From Syngnathus acus (taxonomy: Eukaryota > Chordata > Actinopteri > Syngnathiformes > Syngnathidae), in the NCBI RefSeq assembly GCF_901709675.1, contig NC_051093.1, positions 1,816,553 to 1,880,552 of the forward strand: a stretch of 64,000 nucleotides of DNA, given 5' to 3'. The notes beneath the pieces were generated by a model. That model was not told where the DNA came from and did not search any database. It saw only the letters and a list, made by a program, of their open reading frames with translations. Shown here one piece after another: positions 12,794-24,800 of the stretch (position 1 is its first letter; the number at the start of each line of letters is the position of its first letter). The position numbers and the translations under genes are program-made.

Positions 12794-14113
12794 TCAGCCG
12801 TCGCTGGTAAATCTGCTCCCTGTGGATCTGGAGCTGCCCTCTCCCAAGTCCTCCTCCACCTTGTGCAGCTCATCCATCGCCTGCAGACTCTCACATATCA
12901 GCCCGATTTGCCTCATCATGTGCGTCATGGTGTTCTGCATCCTCCTCATCTTCCTCTGCAGGGCGACAGCGATGGCCCCGTGGTTCCTGCTCTTGTCTTG
13001 GTAGTGCAGCTTGAGCTGCATGTAGCAGTTGTGCTGAGTCCGCGTGCGGTGGGAGAGCACGGTGCCGCAGCCCATGTGGCAGGGCTGGCGCCAGTGCTCG
13101 CAGTGGCGAGCGTGGGTCTCTAGGTCGCGCCGGAGGAGCTGCGCCCGGCACCCTGGGTACGGGCAGGAGACCAGCTCGAACAAGCAGCTCAGGCTGTGGC
13201 AATACTGCTCCGAGAGGGCGAATGTCTCCGCGCAACCACGGATCTCATTCTTACACTGTAACAGACATTACAAGACAACATAATTCGAATTTTCTTCTCT
13301 CCTTAAGTAACTTATCTAGCAAAACGGAAAGTTATTTCGTTACATTCATTATAATCATCATCAAATAGCAATAATCATAGGCTACGATACAGCACATAAC
13401 CCGATTTAGACGCAAATCTCATTTGAGCAACTTTCTCTATGTAATTTGTGGGTAAATTGCAGTACTCATGGCAAACAATGTGTTTATAAGGCCAACCTTT
13501 ATCTTCATGCGTCCTATCGTCTTGCTGAGTTTGAACATGACAAAGATCATGCACGCGTTAATTGGCTTTCGGCAGCAGGGGCAAGTCTCCTGTCTAGCAA
13601 GGACATAAACAACAGTGACTCAGGAGTTGCTTGGAAGCATTTGACAGTACTCCGTGCTTGCTTGTACCTCTTAAGCCACTGTAAAATGCACTTCTTGCAG
13701 AAGATGTGGTGGCACGCCGCTCGAACGGGGCACCGCAGGACCCCCTGGCATATGGTGCAGATGAGATCGTAGTCTGGAGGGTCCACAAACTGCTCTGCGT
13801 CGTAGCCGCCACTTGGCGAAGACACGTCTGCATCCGTCTGGACAGTGACGACATTGATGGAGAAAGGAAAGGAAAGCAGGACAACAGATTTGAATGGAAT
13901 AGTTGCGTCAAATGCCTTTTCTTGTACATGTCAGAACCAGGATTTAGCTTTAGGTAAACGCTAGCAATAGGGTTTCCAGGGATCTCCAAAACATCTCATA
14001 TGATTTAAACCTTCATACACGTAAAAACGTTAGCATTACATTGTTGAGAATGCTTGGAATCACAATATCATCAATCAAACTTTTGTTTCAAAATTCTCTT
14101 CACTACTCACCAT
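12794..14113 (-). CDS. rnf151: RING finger protein 151
   Basis: RING plus TRAF-type zinc-finger protein; in mouse it is testis-enriched and linked to acrosome formation. A role as an E3 ligase is inferred from the RING. Four exons on the complement: 14111-14113 (only the ATG, followed by GTGAGT), 13668-13837, 13497-13593 and 12794-13255, giving 243 residues; human RNF151 is about the same size. The C3HC4 RING has C28, C31, C43, H45, C48, C51, C62 and C65 (CTIC...CHHIFCKKC...CPCC). A second cysteine/histidine-rich part (about 90-150: CKNEIRGC, CLFELVSCPYPGC, H-x3-HC) is the TRAF-type finger. The C-terminus is helical and polar. Exon 1 with just the start codon is unusual but in phase. Orthology is supported by its place between rps2 and tbl3. 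Confidence 0.9.
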
Positions 14114-14918
14114 GTTGTTCGTTTCCACTGTCCGTTATGTTTCCATTGTAGGGGAGCAACTTCACTCCACATCGAGCCGCGTCACGGCGGTGTGTTCACA
14201 CCCGTGTTATCATGACAAAACACGCATACGTGAACATTCCTGACACAACATGAGGGAGGAACCGTGTGAGCTCGGCATACAAATGACAACAGTGAGCAGT
14301 CAATGGTGGTAGCCTGGCCCCCATTTTGCAGCGCGTCCTTTCCGTGGCAGCCTGGCCCCCATTTTGCAGCACGTCCTTTCTTGTCCTGTCCTGTCGTGTC
14401 GTTTCCTTTCCTTTCCTTTCAAGCACAAATGTAAACTTTGTGAGCCTCAGTCACAAATTATTTAGGAAACTTCATCAAACATTCATATTAACACACTATG
14501 ACATTTTATGGAGACAACCTAAAATACCGAGCCTGGTGTACGGTGGGGTGGATAAGAAGCCCCAGACGTCCAACCACTACCAGTTCTGTGAAGTTGTGCC
14601 GCCAACCACTCAGGGTGAGGGAGGGTTTCAACTCCTACTTCTCAGCTGATAGATACACCGGCACAACCTAAAATGGCTCTTTTGAGGGCCACCCACACTT
14701 TTGATCTCAAACCTGCAATTGTACCTTTTTCAGAACCAAAATTATTATTACAACTGTTTGTACACTGCAGATCAATACTGAAATATACTTTCTAAATCAA
14801 ACTTTAAGTGAGTATATTGTAAAGATATATACTTACAAGAAAAGAACAACAGAAAATTGGACACAAAAATAAACAAACTGAGCCTGGCTCCTTCCTGGCA
14901 AGCATTGTGACCCAGACA
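14114..14918. other. Intergenic; contains an unassigned coding-like stretch
   Basis: Between rnf151 and the MADF gene. Positions 14309-14380 hold a two-copy tandem repeat of a GCCTGGCCCCCATTTTGCAG unit. On the plus strand, 14521-14613 reads KIPSLVYGGVDKKPQTSNHY and about ten more residues, ending near a CAGGGTGAGG donor-like site. I do not recognise it and see no adjoining exons. Confidence 0.4.
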
Positions 14919-14924
14919 TTTATT
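14919..14924 (-). terminator. Poly(A) signal of the MADF/BESS gene
   Basis: AATAAA on the minus strand, 16 nt past the stop of the MADF/BESS gene. Confidence 0.7.
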
Positions 14925-14939
14925 CCAATAATCCCAAAT

Positions 14940-15670
14940 TTAACTTTGTAGTGCTTCATAAATTAATTTATGAACTTGAAATTTGACACAATCCTTCTGC
15001 TGGGCTGGCAATCGTTGCAACATGGGAGCCAGACTTATCATGAACAGCTCATCTTCTGAGAGTGACGGGGCTGGAGCTGGAGCAGAGGAGGCACGCTGTT
15101 TCAAACAAGGCAGAAGATGCTCGTTCTCCTTTAGTTCCTTCACACTCTCTATAGCGCTCCACTCAAATCTCCACTTTCCTGTGAAAACACCATCATTTGT
15201 GATTGTGATACAAAGCAGTTTGTAGACTGGTAGTCTTGGAGAACAGCATACCAGGCTCTGGAGCAACCTCTTGTGCCCCCTCGCCCTTTGATGTGGTATG
15301 TTCGTCGCCCCCCAGAGGAACTTTAAGGTTACCACGCTTCGGTCGCCGTGACACAAAGGCGTCAAGAAAAGAGAGAGCTATCAAGTGCTTCCATTTCTTC
15401 TTCTGTTGAATCTTCCTCAAATAAGTGTCCCTTAGACATTTCCATTTTCTGCGGCAATCCTCCTCTGACAAAAAAAACAAAACAAAACGCATGAATGGTG
15501 TCCGGTGGCCAATGTAAATAAGTAAACAAAATCTATTTACCGGACACGCCAACTTCCTCGCTCACCGTTCTCCAGGCCATATATCTTTTCGTGCGGTCCC
15601 TGTAATAGTAACTGGAAGTATCATAAAGTACTGGGTGTCTACAAACAGCAGCGATAATTTTGTTCTCCAT
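14940..15670 (-). CDS. MADF-BESS domain protein, Adf-1-like
   Basis: Probable DNA-binding regulator. Three exons on the complement: 15541-15670, 15252-15464 and 14940-15178, 193 residues from the Met that opens the domain (MENKIIAAVCRHPVLYD). The frame stays open upstream to another ATG at 15769, which would add 33 residues; I prefer the downstream start because the MADF fold begins there. The MADF domain (about 1-90) has YYRDRTKRYMAWRTVSEEVG, DCRRKWKCLRDTYLRK and WKHLIALSFLDAF. A BESS motif lies near the C-terminus (SEDELFMISLAPMLQRLPAQ and the helix after it). MADF proteins are numerous in fish and insects. I do not know a vertebrate name for this one, and it is not part of the human cluster. 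It is divergent from tbl3, with start codons 209 bp apart. Confidence 0.8.
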
Positions 15671-15879
15671 TTTTCCAACAGCGTGCTCGGAATATGACGT
15701 ACTTACCATCGCGACCAAATCAGCAGAGTGCTGTCTGATGACGTCCAATTCTTGCGACTCTACCGTCAAACATGCGGGAAAGATGTGCCGACCGGAGCCA
15801 ACGTGCCGAGTAACAAATCTTCATCTTCAGTGAGCGTAATCGACGAAGTATAACGGGTTAAGATTGTGACGCACGCATC
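15671..15879. promoter_or_regulatory. Shared divergent promoter, MADF gene / tbl3
   Basis: The 209 bp between the two start codons must hold both 5'UTRs and both core promoters. No TATA box is apparent. There are several CG dinucleotides (GTGACGCACGCATC, CGACGAAG), as expected for a broad housekeeping promoter. Inferred from geometry. Confidence 0.5.
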
Positions 15880-18800
15880 ATGGCGAATATCAACGTTCAA
15901 TTCAAAACAAAGTAAGCTTGAGTCCCTTCGCACGAGTTGGTGGCTCCATTCGATGAGCTAAGCTAAGTGTAGTAACAACTCACTGTCCTTTACTAATGTG
16001 TCATCCTTTTACAGTTATGCTGTATCTAGTAAAATTGAGCCTTTCTACAAAGGAGGAAAAGTGCAGGTAAATTTGTTTGTTCAACTTTTACTTCAGAGAA
16101 AGCTAATCGTGTTTTACTATCAAATCAGTGAATTGCCCCTCTAACATTTTGTTGTAATACTTGGACAGATCAGCAAAGATGAAAAATATATCTTTTGCAC
16201 GTGTGGCTCACGTGTCAATGTTTTGGAGATCAACACAGGAAAGACCGTCCACAGCATTGAGCACGTAAGGCCGAAACACACCCAAGCAGTGGCAGCACTG
16301 TGATCAGACGTGTTTTTTTAACATTAATTTTCTCTCATTTGTGTAGGATGATCAAGAGGACATTACATCGTTTGCACTAAGCTGCGATGACGAGGTAAGC
16401 TGGCATGTTTTTTTTTGTTGTTTTTTTTGCATGACTGTCTAAAATTGTTCATTGCATCGTTGCTTTGCGTCCTTGCACAGATGCTGGTAACAGCCAGCAG
16501 AGCGCTCCTGTTGAAGCAGTGGGACTGGAAGAAAGCGCAGTGTACTCGCACTTGGAAGGCCATACACACGGTTCCTGTAGCCAGCATGACTTTTGACTGC
16601 ACCTCCACGCTCATGGCCTCAGGTCAGCATCAATAATAAACACCTGTTATTTTTCGAATTCACACATTCTCCCCCATTGCGAACAAATTGTACAGTTTAC
16701 GTAGCGTGTCCTAATTATGCTTTTAGGGGGCTGTGATGGCACTATCAAGCTCTGGGATGTGGTCAAGCAATACTGCACCCACAACCTTAAAGGCTCCTCT
16801 GGTGTTGTACAGTAAGTGTGAGATTTAACTTTTTTTTTCATTTTCACATATGCATGTCAGTGCCTTCATTGTCATTCAAACTGGAACTCGGTAACAGCAA
16901 CGATGACATCAATCTTATGCGCGCAGCCTGGTGGAGTTCCACCCAGACATCGGCCGTCTGCAGCTCTTCTCGTCCTCTCTGGACTGCGGCATCCGGCTGT
17001 GGGACCTGCAGACCAGCCAATGCGTGTGCGTGCTCAAGAGCCACTACAGCGCCGTCACTTCCCTCTGCTTCAGCCCCGACGGCGACACCATGATCAGGTA
17101 CAAATGTTGAGTGAATCGAAATGTGCACATGCCAGTGTCGTCACGTGCACGCTCTGACTCAACCAATGAAATTGTTTATTCGAAGCAACTTCAAGGCAGA
17201 CAACAAACTGTAAAGGAAATGGGATTAAAACTGTGTACTGAATAAGATTTGTTCAAGTTTTTTGGCAGGTGTATTTTATCAAGAAAGCATGCAACAATCC
17301 CAAAACGTTTATTTTTTTAATTTACACATCACTAGTATTTCCCACTCCGGGGGAAACTCACATTTTTGTGTTGTCCACATGTGATTGTGTGTAGTTCAGG
17401 AAGAGATAAGATCTGCACAGTGTGGGATTTAAAGAGACAGACGGCGAAAAGAACTGTACCAGTCTATGAGGTAAGGCTGCGGCAGCTATTAGATGTGACC
17501 AAAAAAAAAAATCAAACTGAAATTGCCATTTTGTCTGCTCGTTATGAAAACTGACATCTGATGCTGCAGTGCATTTTCTTTTTGTGCAGGCTGTGGAGGG
17601 CGTTGTGATCCTGCCTGTGACAAAAGACCTCTCGGAAATAGGAGTCCAGAGCAGAGACTTGCATTTCGTCACAGCTGGCAGCAAAGGTTCACCTTTGACC
17701 CACTCTGAAACGTCCTCAGAGTTCATTCCTATTTGACATGAAAACTCTTTCCGCTCTGCCCGCGCAGGGTTCTTGAGGGTGTGGGAGGCCAGCACAGCCC
17801 GTTGCGTCTACAGCCAGGCCCGCCCGTCCACACTCTGCCTTCCCTCAGAGGATGCGGAGGAGACGGATGACGACCCCCGTGCGCTAACATACTTGCTTCA
17901 CCTGCCCGTCTCTGGCAGGCTGGCCGCCGTCACCGCGGAGCACAACATTGTCCTCTACCAGCTGCCTGCTCTCAGCACGCAGCAACAAGTGAGCCACCTG
18001 AAGCTACTTTTGTATCACCGTATTTGATAACACAAGTGCGATGGATACTGAACCGAGTAGGCAGACCTGCACTTCTCTGACGTGTGTTCTTTCCCGCAGT
18101 TCGTGGGTTACAGCGACGAGGTGCTGGACGTGAAATTCCTGGGTAAAAACGACAGCCACATCGTGGTGGCCACCAACAGCTGCCAGCTCAAAGTGTTTGA
18201 GCTGCTCACCAACAGCTGCCAGATCCTCTACGGCCACTCGGGTGAGTCACCAGCAGATGGCAGCAATGCGGCACCTGTCAGCTACTTTACCCCAAGAGTA
18301 CATTTGGTAGTCAGAATAAATACAAGATGCACTTAGATTTATTCAATAACCTTGCTTGTATCAATGTACGAGGATGCTCTTTGTCCTCGCTACTAAGAAA
18401 GCTTTGCCCCAAGATTATTATAGTTGACAGAAACAAACAAACTAAAAATTGAAAACAAACATTTTCAAAAATAAAATAAAAACAAGAGTGTCTCAAGGCA
18501 CAAACTGCAAATATGGTCCATTTTCTGTTGCTGTTATATAATAGTAAAAATATTGTGTTGTATAACAGTAGAAACATTATTCAACAAGGGAAAATCCCCG
18601 TGGGTGTGAATATGTAACAAAGCATAATTAGCAGAGGTGCCTCTCAAGAGCCACAACTGTTGTACCTGGAAGGGGGGGGGGGGTGAAGATAATGTTGCGA
18701 CAATTGAATTTAAAGCAGGTTGAAGGAATGTTCTGCATTTACTCCCTCACAGATACCGTGTTGTCATTGGACGTGTTTAAAAAAGGCTTTGTGTTTGCAA

Positions 18801-21800
18801 GCTGTGCAAAGGTGAGCGCAAGCCTACACAATAAGACCTTTCCAGCAAGTTGCATCCACACTGCTAACAAGTGTGCGTCATGTGGCGCATCTCATTCCAC
18901 AGGACAGATCCGTGCGCGTGTGGCACATGGACGCCGACAGTGGCTACGTGCGCTGCGCGGCCTACGGCAGCAGCCACGCCAACGCCGTGGGTTCCATATC
19001 CTGTTCCAGGTAAAACTCGGCCCCGTCACGCATTGTGGCCCCGATTGCGATGCAGGATGGGTGAAACAAACCAAATTTGAGTTTCAAACGTGATCAGTAT
19101 AAAGAAGAAAAAAAAAGTAAGGCACCTTGATGTATGCATGCAGGTTGAAGACATCCTTCTTGGTGTCGGGCAGTCAGGACTGTACAGTCAAGGTGTGGGA
19201 TCTGCCCGAAGATTTATCAGCCTTAAGCACAGACTTGCATCAGCTGGCCGCACGTTCCACAGAGCGGGCACACGATAAGGTAGGCCCACAACGATAGACG
19301 AGAGCAACAAGAGAAGATGTCACAGCAAACAGACTTTGGTTTATGTTCACAACTATTGAATTGTTAAGCATGTGTGCGATTGCATTCGTGCCCACACATA
19401 GGCTTGATGTTGCAAGCGGCATTTTTCAGGTATGCAAACTATTCAGGCTACCGTAATTGACGTTCATGTCAACCTCACAGATCTGAAGTGCCATCCATTT
19501 TCTGTACCGCTATGTCCCCACGGGGGTCGTGGGCGTGCCGGAGCCTATCCCAGCCGTCATCGGGCAGTAGGCGGGGGACACCCTGAATTGGTTGCCAGCC
19601 AATCGCAGAGATCTGAAGTTGTGCCTTTGAATTTCAGCTCGGATATATCGTTTGAATTTGAACACGTCAGCTTCGTTTTGAACACCACCACATCCCCAAT
19701 TAAAAGGGGCTGTGTGTACATTATCTTTGTCTAAATTTACTTCCAATAGTTTATTTCCAATTGGCTTATCAAGTTATAGCATACAATAATGGAAAAAGTT
19801 TTAAAATAATTTAACATGGGCTGGCATTTATACAGGGGTGTGTAAAAGATGATCTTTGAAATTCTGGAGTAGTCGTCTGGGGGGTTTATTTATACTAAGC
19901 TAGCAATCTTAAATCAAGTGCAGTCATCAAACCAGCTAACAACAGTGCATTTCTTCAACTCATGTGCATTTCCGTGTTGGTCACATTGATGATGTAACAC
20001 ATGGTATCAAACTCAAGGCCCGGGGGCCAGATACGGCCCGCCACATCATTTTATGTGGCCCGCGAAGACAAATTGTGCATTAAATTTGTGTGTCATTACT
20101 AGAATTGCAAATTGTCTTCACTTTAAATATCTTTTTTTTTTCTAATATTTGACCAGTTTTTTCTCGTCTGATTTGATAACGAGTTATTTGTCAGTTTGTT
20201 TTGTAGCTTTTACTGTATATAATATGAGGTGCTCATACATTTATTTGGGTTGACAGTTATAATGGCCCTCCGAAAGAAGCTATGACTACAATGCGGCCTG
20301 CGAAAAAAACGAGTTTGACACCCCTGACGTAACACTAATCAAGGCATGCGCAAAGAAAAAAAGTGATGTAAGAAATAATGAAAGACTGGCTTGTTTGTTC
20401 CATTGTTAAATAATGACGACGATCTGAAGTATTGTTTCAACTCCTTGAATCAAATGCTCATTAAAAAATGTACCAATTTTAAAATGTAATTTGATTCTTT
20501 TTTCCACTGCGACATTTGGTTATTTCAAGATTAGTCTTGTCACTGAACCCAAGACAACCGTGGAAGCACAGAAAAGATGATCCCGATGCTTTGTTGTGTC
20601 TCACGGCAGGATATCAACAGCGTGGCTGTTTCTCCCAACGACAAGCTACTGGCTTCCGGCTCGCAGGACCGCACGGCCAAGCTGTGGTCGCTGGCGGGGG
20701 AGGCCAGCGTGCAGCTTCTGGGAGTATTTCGGGGCCACAAGCGCGGCGTCTGGTCTGTGTGCTTCTCGCCCGTCGACCAGGTGCTGGCCACCTCCTCCGC
20801 AGACGGCACCGCCAAACTGTGGAGCCTGCAAGACTTTGGCTGTCTCAAGGTGGGCCGGTGGACACTTGGGCGACTCGCAAAAATTCCTCTGAGCGCAGTG
20901 TTCAGTTTGACTCAGAAAGTAAAAACACATCTTGTTGCTTTGGTTAGACCTTTGAGGGCCACGATGCGTCCGTGTTGAAGGTCATCTTTGTGAGCCGAGG
21001 CACTCAGCTACTCAGCAGGTAAATGGCTGACGCCTTTGCTAGCTAGCACAATACGCAAAGGTAACCAATTGGTAACAACAAAAACTGTGCCAGTGCCTAA
21101 CAATAAAATTCCCACCGGCGCTTTGTCCACAGCGGCTCTGACGGTTTGGTGAAGCTTTGGACCATCAAGACCAATGAGTGCGTGAAGACGCTTGACGGCC
21201 ACCTGGACAAAGTGTGGGGGCTCCATGCCAACAGGAAAGACGACAAGATGGTGACCGGGTCGGCCGACTCCAACGTCATCGTGTGGACGGTAAGGGATGC
21301 TTGAGATGAAGTAAGATAAGATAAACTCAAATAAATAGACACTGCTTAACAATCAGACAGTCATAAAATGTTGTCCACCTGCTAGCAACGTTTTGTTTAC
21401 TTCACAATAGTAACTAACTAGCTTTAGCATCAGCTAGCAAGCCAACTTGCCCACAGAATAAAACACAAAACTATTTTTGTAAACGCTTCTGTTTTCAAGT
21501 TACCCATTCCCATGATCACTATCTTCACATGAAGCAAAAACACTGCCAATCACCCGCACGTCCCTAAAACATGGGCACTTGCAAGTTTGTGACAAAACCA
21601 AAGTTGCATCAGGTGAAAGGCGTAGCAAATATATTTCCCCTATATGATGGTCTTGCCGTGGATGTGTTTGGCTAGGCGTGTGTGCGCGTACAAATCCTCA
21701 GTCTGCACATTTGAATGTCATACGGTTGACACTGTCGGCCTTGTCTGCTTGCACTTGTTTGTGACTGCATTCTGGTCTGAAAAGATACAATTCCAACACG

Positions 21801-24800
21801 TCCTCTTTGCTTACTCAAACATATGAACTGGGTCACGCAGATAAAAATGAAGCGGATCACTTGAACCATGTGCAACGAGTCCTCTGTCACCTACACAAAA
21901 GAAAATGAAAGTCAAAAGTACAGGCAATATCCATCTGTCTGTTTTCTACAGCAATGGAGAATTCAATGTCTTAAATGTCACTAATACATTTTGGAATGCG
22001 GGAGACAGCCGCAGAAAAGCCAAACATGCACATGTAAATGTTTGTATGAAAACACTTCCTCCAAACAAATCATCATGTGACCACATGTTTGACTTTCTCA
22101 GAATGCCAAATTAACGTGACCTTGTGTCCTTTACCAGGATGTGACACAAATGGAGCTGGCCGAAGAGCAGGCTAAGCAGGAGGATCAGATCTTGAAGTAA
22201 GTCGCAAACGGCCCGCTTCTTCCCGCTTGAATGTCAGCGGTTGCGCCATCTGAACAAATCGACTGTTTTCAGGTGAAATTTCCATTTCATGCAAACAATG
22301 GCCGGGCCCGAGACCGGTTACCCGCATGCCTCGCCCTCACACGCATGCGTGTGCTCAGTCGAGCTTTTGTAAGATGAAGTCTTTTTGAATGACAAAGCGG
22401 TCACATGATCCATATCAACCCTCGGAGGTCGAGTTACTTCCTGCTCTCAGCTTGAACCTTCTGATGGCAAAAGCTGCAGCAGTAAGAGTTATCATTTTGG
22501 TGAGAGTCTTGAAATGGAAACTTGAATCTTAGAATTGGCTTTAGTATGTCTTTGTGCCTTCAGTAGTGAGCACAACAGTGGGTTCAGTTCAAACTCGCAA
22601 GAATTCACTCTGATCTGTCCAACAATAGCACCGAGCATTTGTTTACACGAAACGCCATTCTTTGTCCTTTCCTGTTTGTGCGAAGGCAGCAGGAGTTGTC
22701 CAACCTGCTCCATGAGAAGAAATACCTGAAAGCGCTGGGCCTCGCCATCTCGTTGGACCAGCCGCACACCGTGCTGTCTGTAATTAAAGGTACTTCATCT
22801 ATTCATAGCTATTTGTTTATCTTCCGGCGGAATGAAAGGTCCCAATTGTGGCTCGAAACCAAAATCTATTTTCAGTGCGTGCCAGGAAGAATATTCCTCT
22901 GGTTGTGTTCAGGGGAGCGCTTGCGATGGAATACCACTATTCATCATTCTGCTCTGACAAGACAAAAACAACTGCAAACTGTATTTTAACCTCTAATTCA
23001 TCAGTCACTCATCAGCCTGTCACGTCTCAATGTTCTAAAACAAGTCGAGTTGTTTGTTTTGGCCTTTGACGATTGGAAAAGGAGCAAAGGGGAAAGGAAA
23101 GGAATATTTTATTCAATAATTATATCATAATTATATAATATTTTTAGCTCAAGTCTATGGTTATGTTCTGCCTCGATACATTTTGCATTTCTATGTGCAC
23201 GATGTCACAACACATTCGGAACAATGTGGTTCCACAGGTTCCAGCCACGTCAAACAGTCTGCACATTCAGTCTATGTTCTACTTTACGGTCGCACGTCGT
23301 CTGCAGTGACATGGCCATGTGCGCAACACTGTTGCGCAAATGGCCATGCTTGTGTGCTAGGTCCCCATCCGGGTATTGCCCTAATTGACTTGTCTCTTTC
23401 TCATAGCAATCCGTCAAACGCAAGACAGTCATGAGCTTCTGGAGAAGACAGTTTTGAAACTTCGAGTGGATCAGAAAGGTAAGGGAAGAAATAAATAGAT
23501 AAATAAATAACAACACCTTAAAAAAGGAGAGAGCGAGGAGAACACTAATCAGAAAGTGGAAAAACTAGCACATACTGTATAAGAGTTTGTGATCATTTAT
23601 CAAAGACTAGCACGATTGATAAAAGTACTATGTGGCGTCATCCAATCGCCGATCCCTTTTGACGTTGTCGTGTTTCCTAGAGTCGCTGCTGCGTTACTGT
23701 GGGGTGTGGAACACCAATGCCAGGAATTGCCTGAATGCTCAGGCCGTGCTCCAGGTGCTGCTGACGCATCTCCCACCTGAGGAGCTCCTTCAGTACCAGG
23801 GCGCCCGTACTATCGTGGAGGGCCTCATACCCTACACAGGTCAGCAAATTGTCAGCGCAGCACGCTAGCATAGAAAAAGATGGAGTCGGAGCAGGATACA
23901 AAGTCACATCTGTTGCCTTCCTAATTGGCTTTTTCCACCTTCCAGAGAGACACATGCAGAGGATCGACCGTCTTCTGCAGGCGTCCATGTTCCTCAACTA
24001 CATGTGGCAGAAGATGAGAGTAACCGGAGCAGCATCCAGGTGAGAGATGCTCAGCTTTGCCATGAAATCTACCAAACAAGTATAAAATGCAAGAAAACGA
24101 AGGGAATGTCATTTCCCCCTCTAATTCTAGTCAGTCAAATTCATAACAAATCTTTTGAGATCGAAGCCACACCCCGACTACGGAAGCCAGGGATGAGAAT
24201 CTTCCGCGGATCACCGTGCTTTTTTCCGTCGGGAGTATCATTTTTGTGAATCGTGTAGATCCGTTGAGAAAATTGTTTTTACATGGTGGGGGGGAATCAA
24301 ACGGGATCAGGAACTGCTTCAGATGGGCATGGCTCGAGAGCAGCGTCATCTTACAACTCGGAACACAAAGACGCTCTTAAAGCAATGCGACGGTGAGCGC
24401 CCGGCGCGCTGCGTCTTGCGCGATCGGACTAAATTAAGGTCCCTGCGCTCTGAGATCCACTTGAATTTTGGAAAGTACATCAGGAGTTTAAAAATATTTT
24501 CTAAATTTCAGCGACGGCTCTGTCACAATGCAACCAGCGCGGTGCAGTTGTGCGGTCGGCGACGCGCTACGGTTGCGCGTTCGGCGGTGCGCTGCAGTTG
24601 CGCGATCAGACAAAAATGCGCAAATGAAAAAATGCTTAAAAAAGTCTTGGAACGGATTAAAAAAAATTCAATTTTTTGTAATGGGAAAAATAGATTCGGA
24701 ATTCGACCGATTCGCTTCTCGAACCGCCTTCCGGAACGGATTGTGTTCCAGAACCGAGGCTTGACTGTATTATATTCACCTTGGTAGCCCACCAAGCAGG

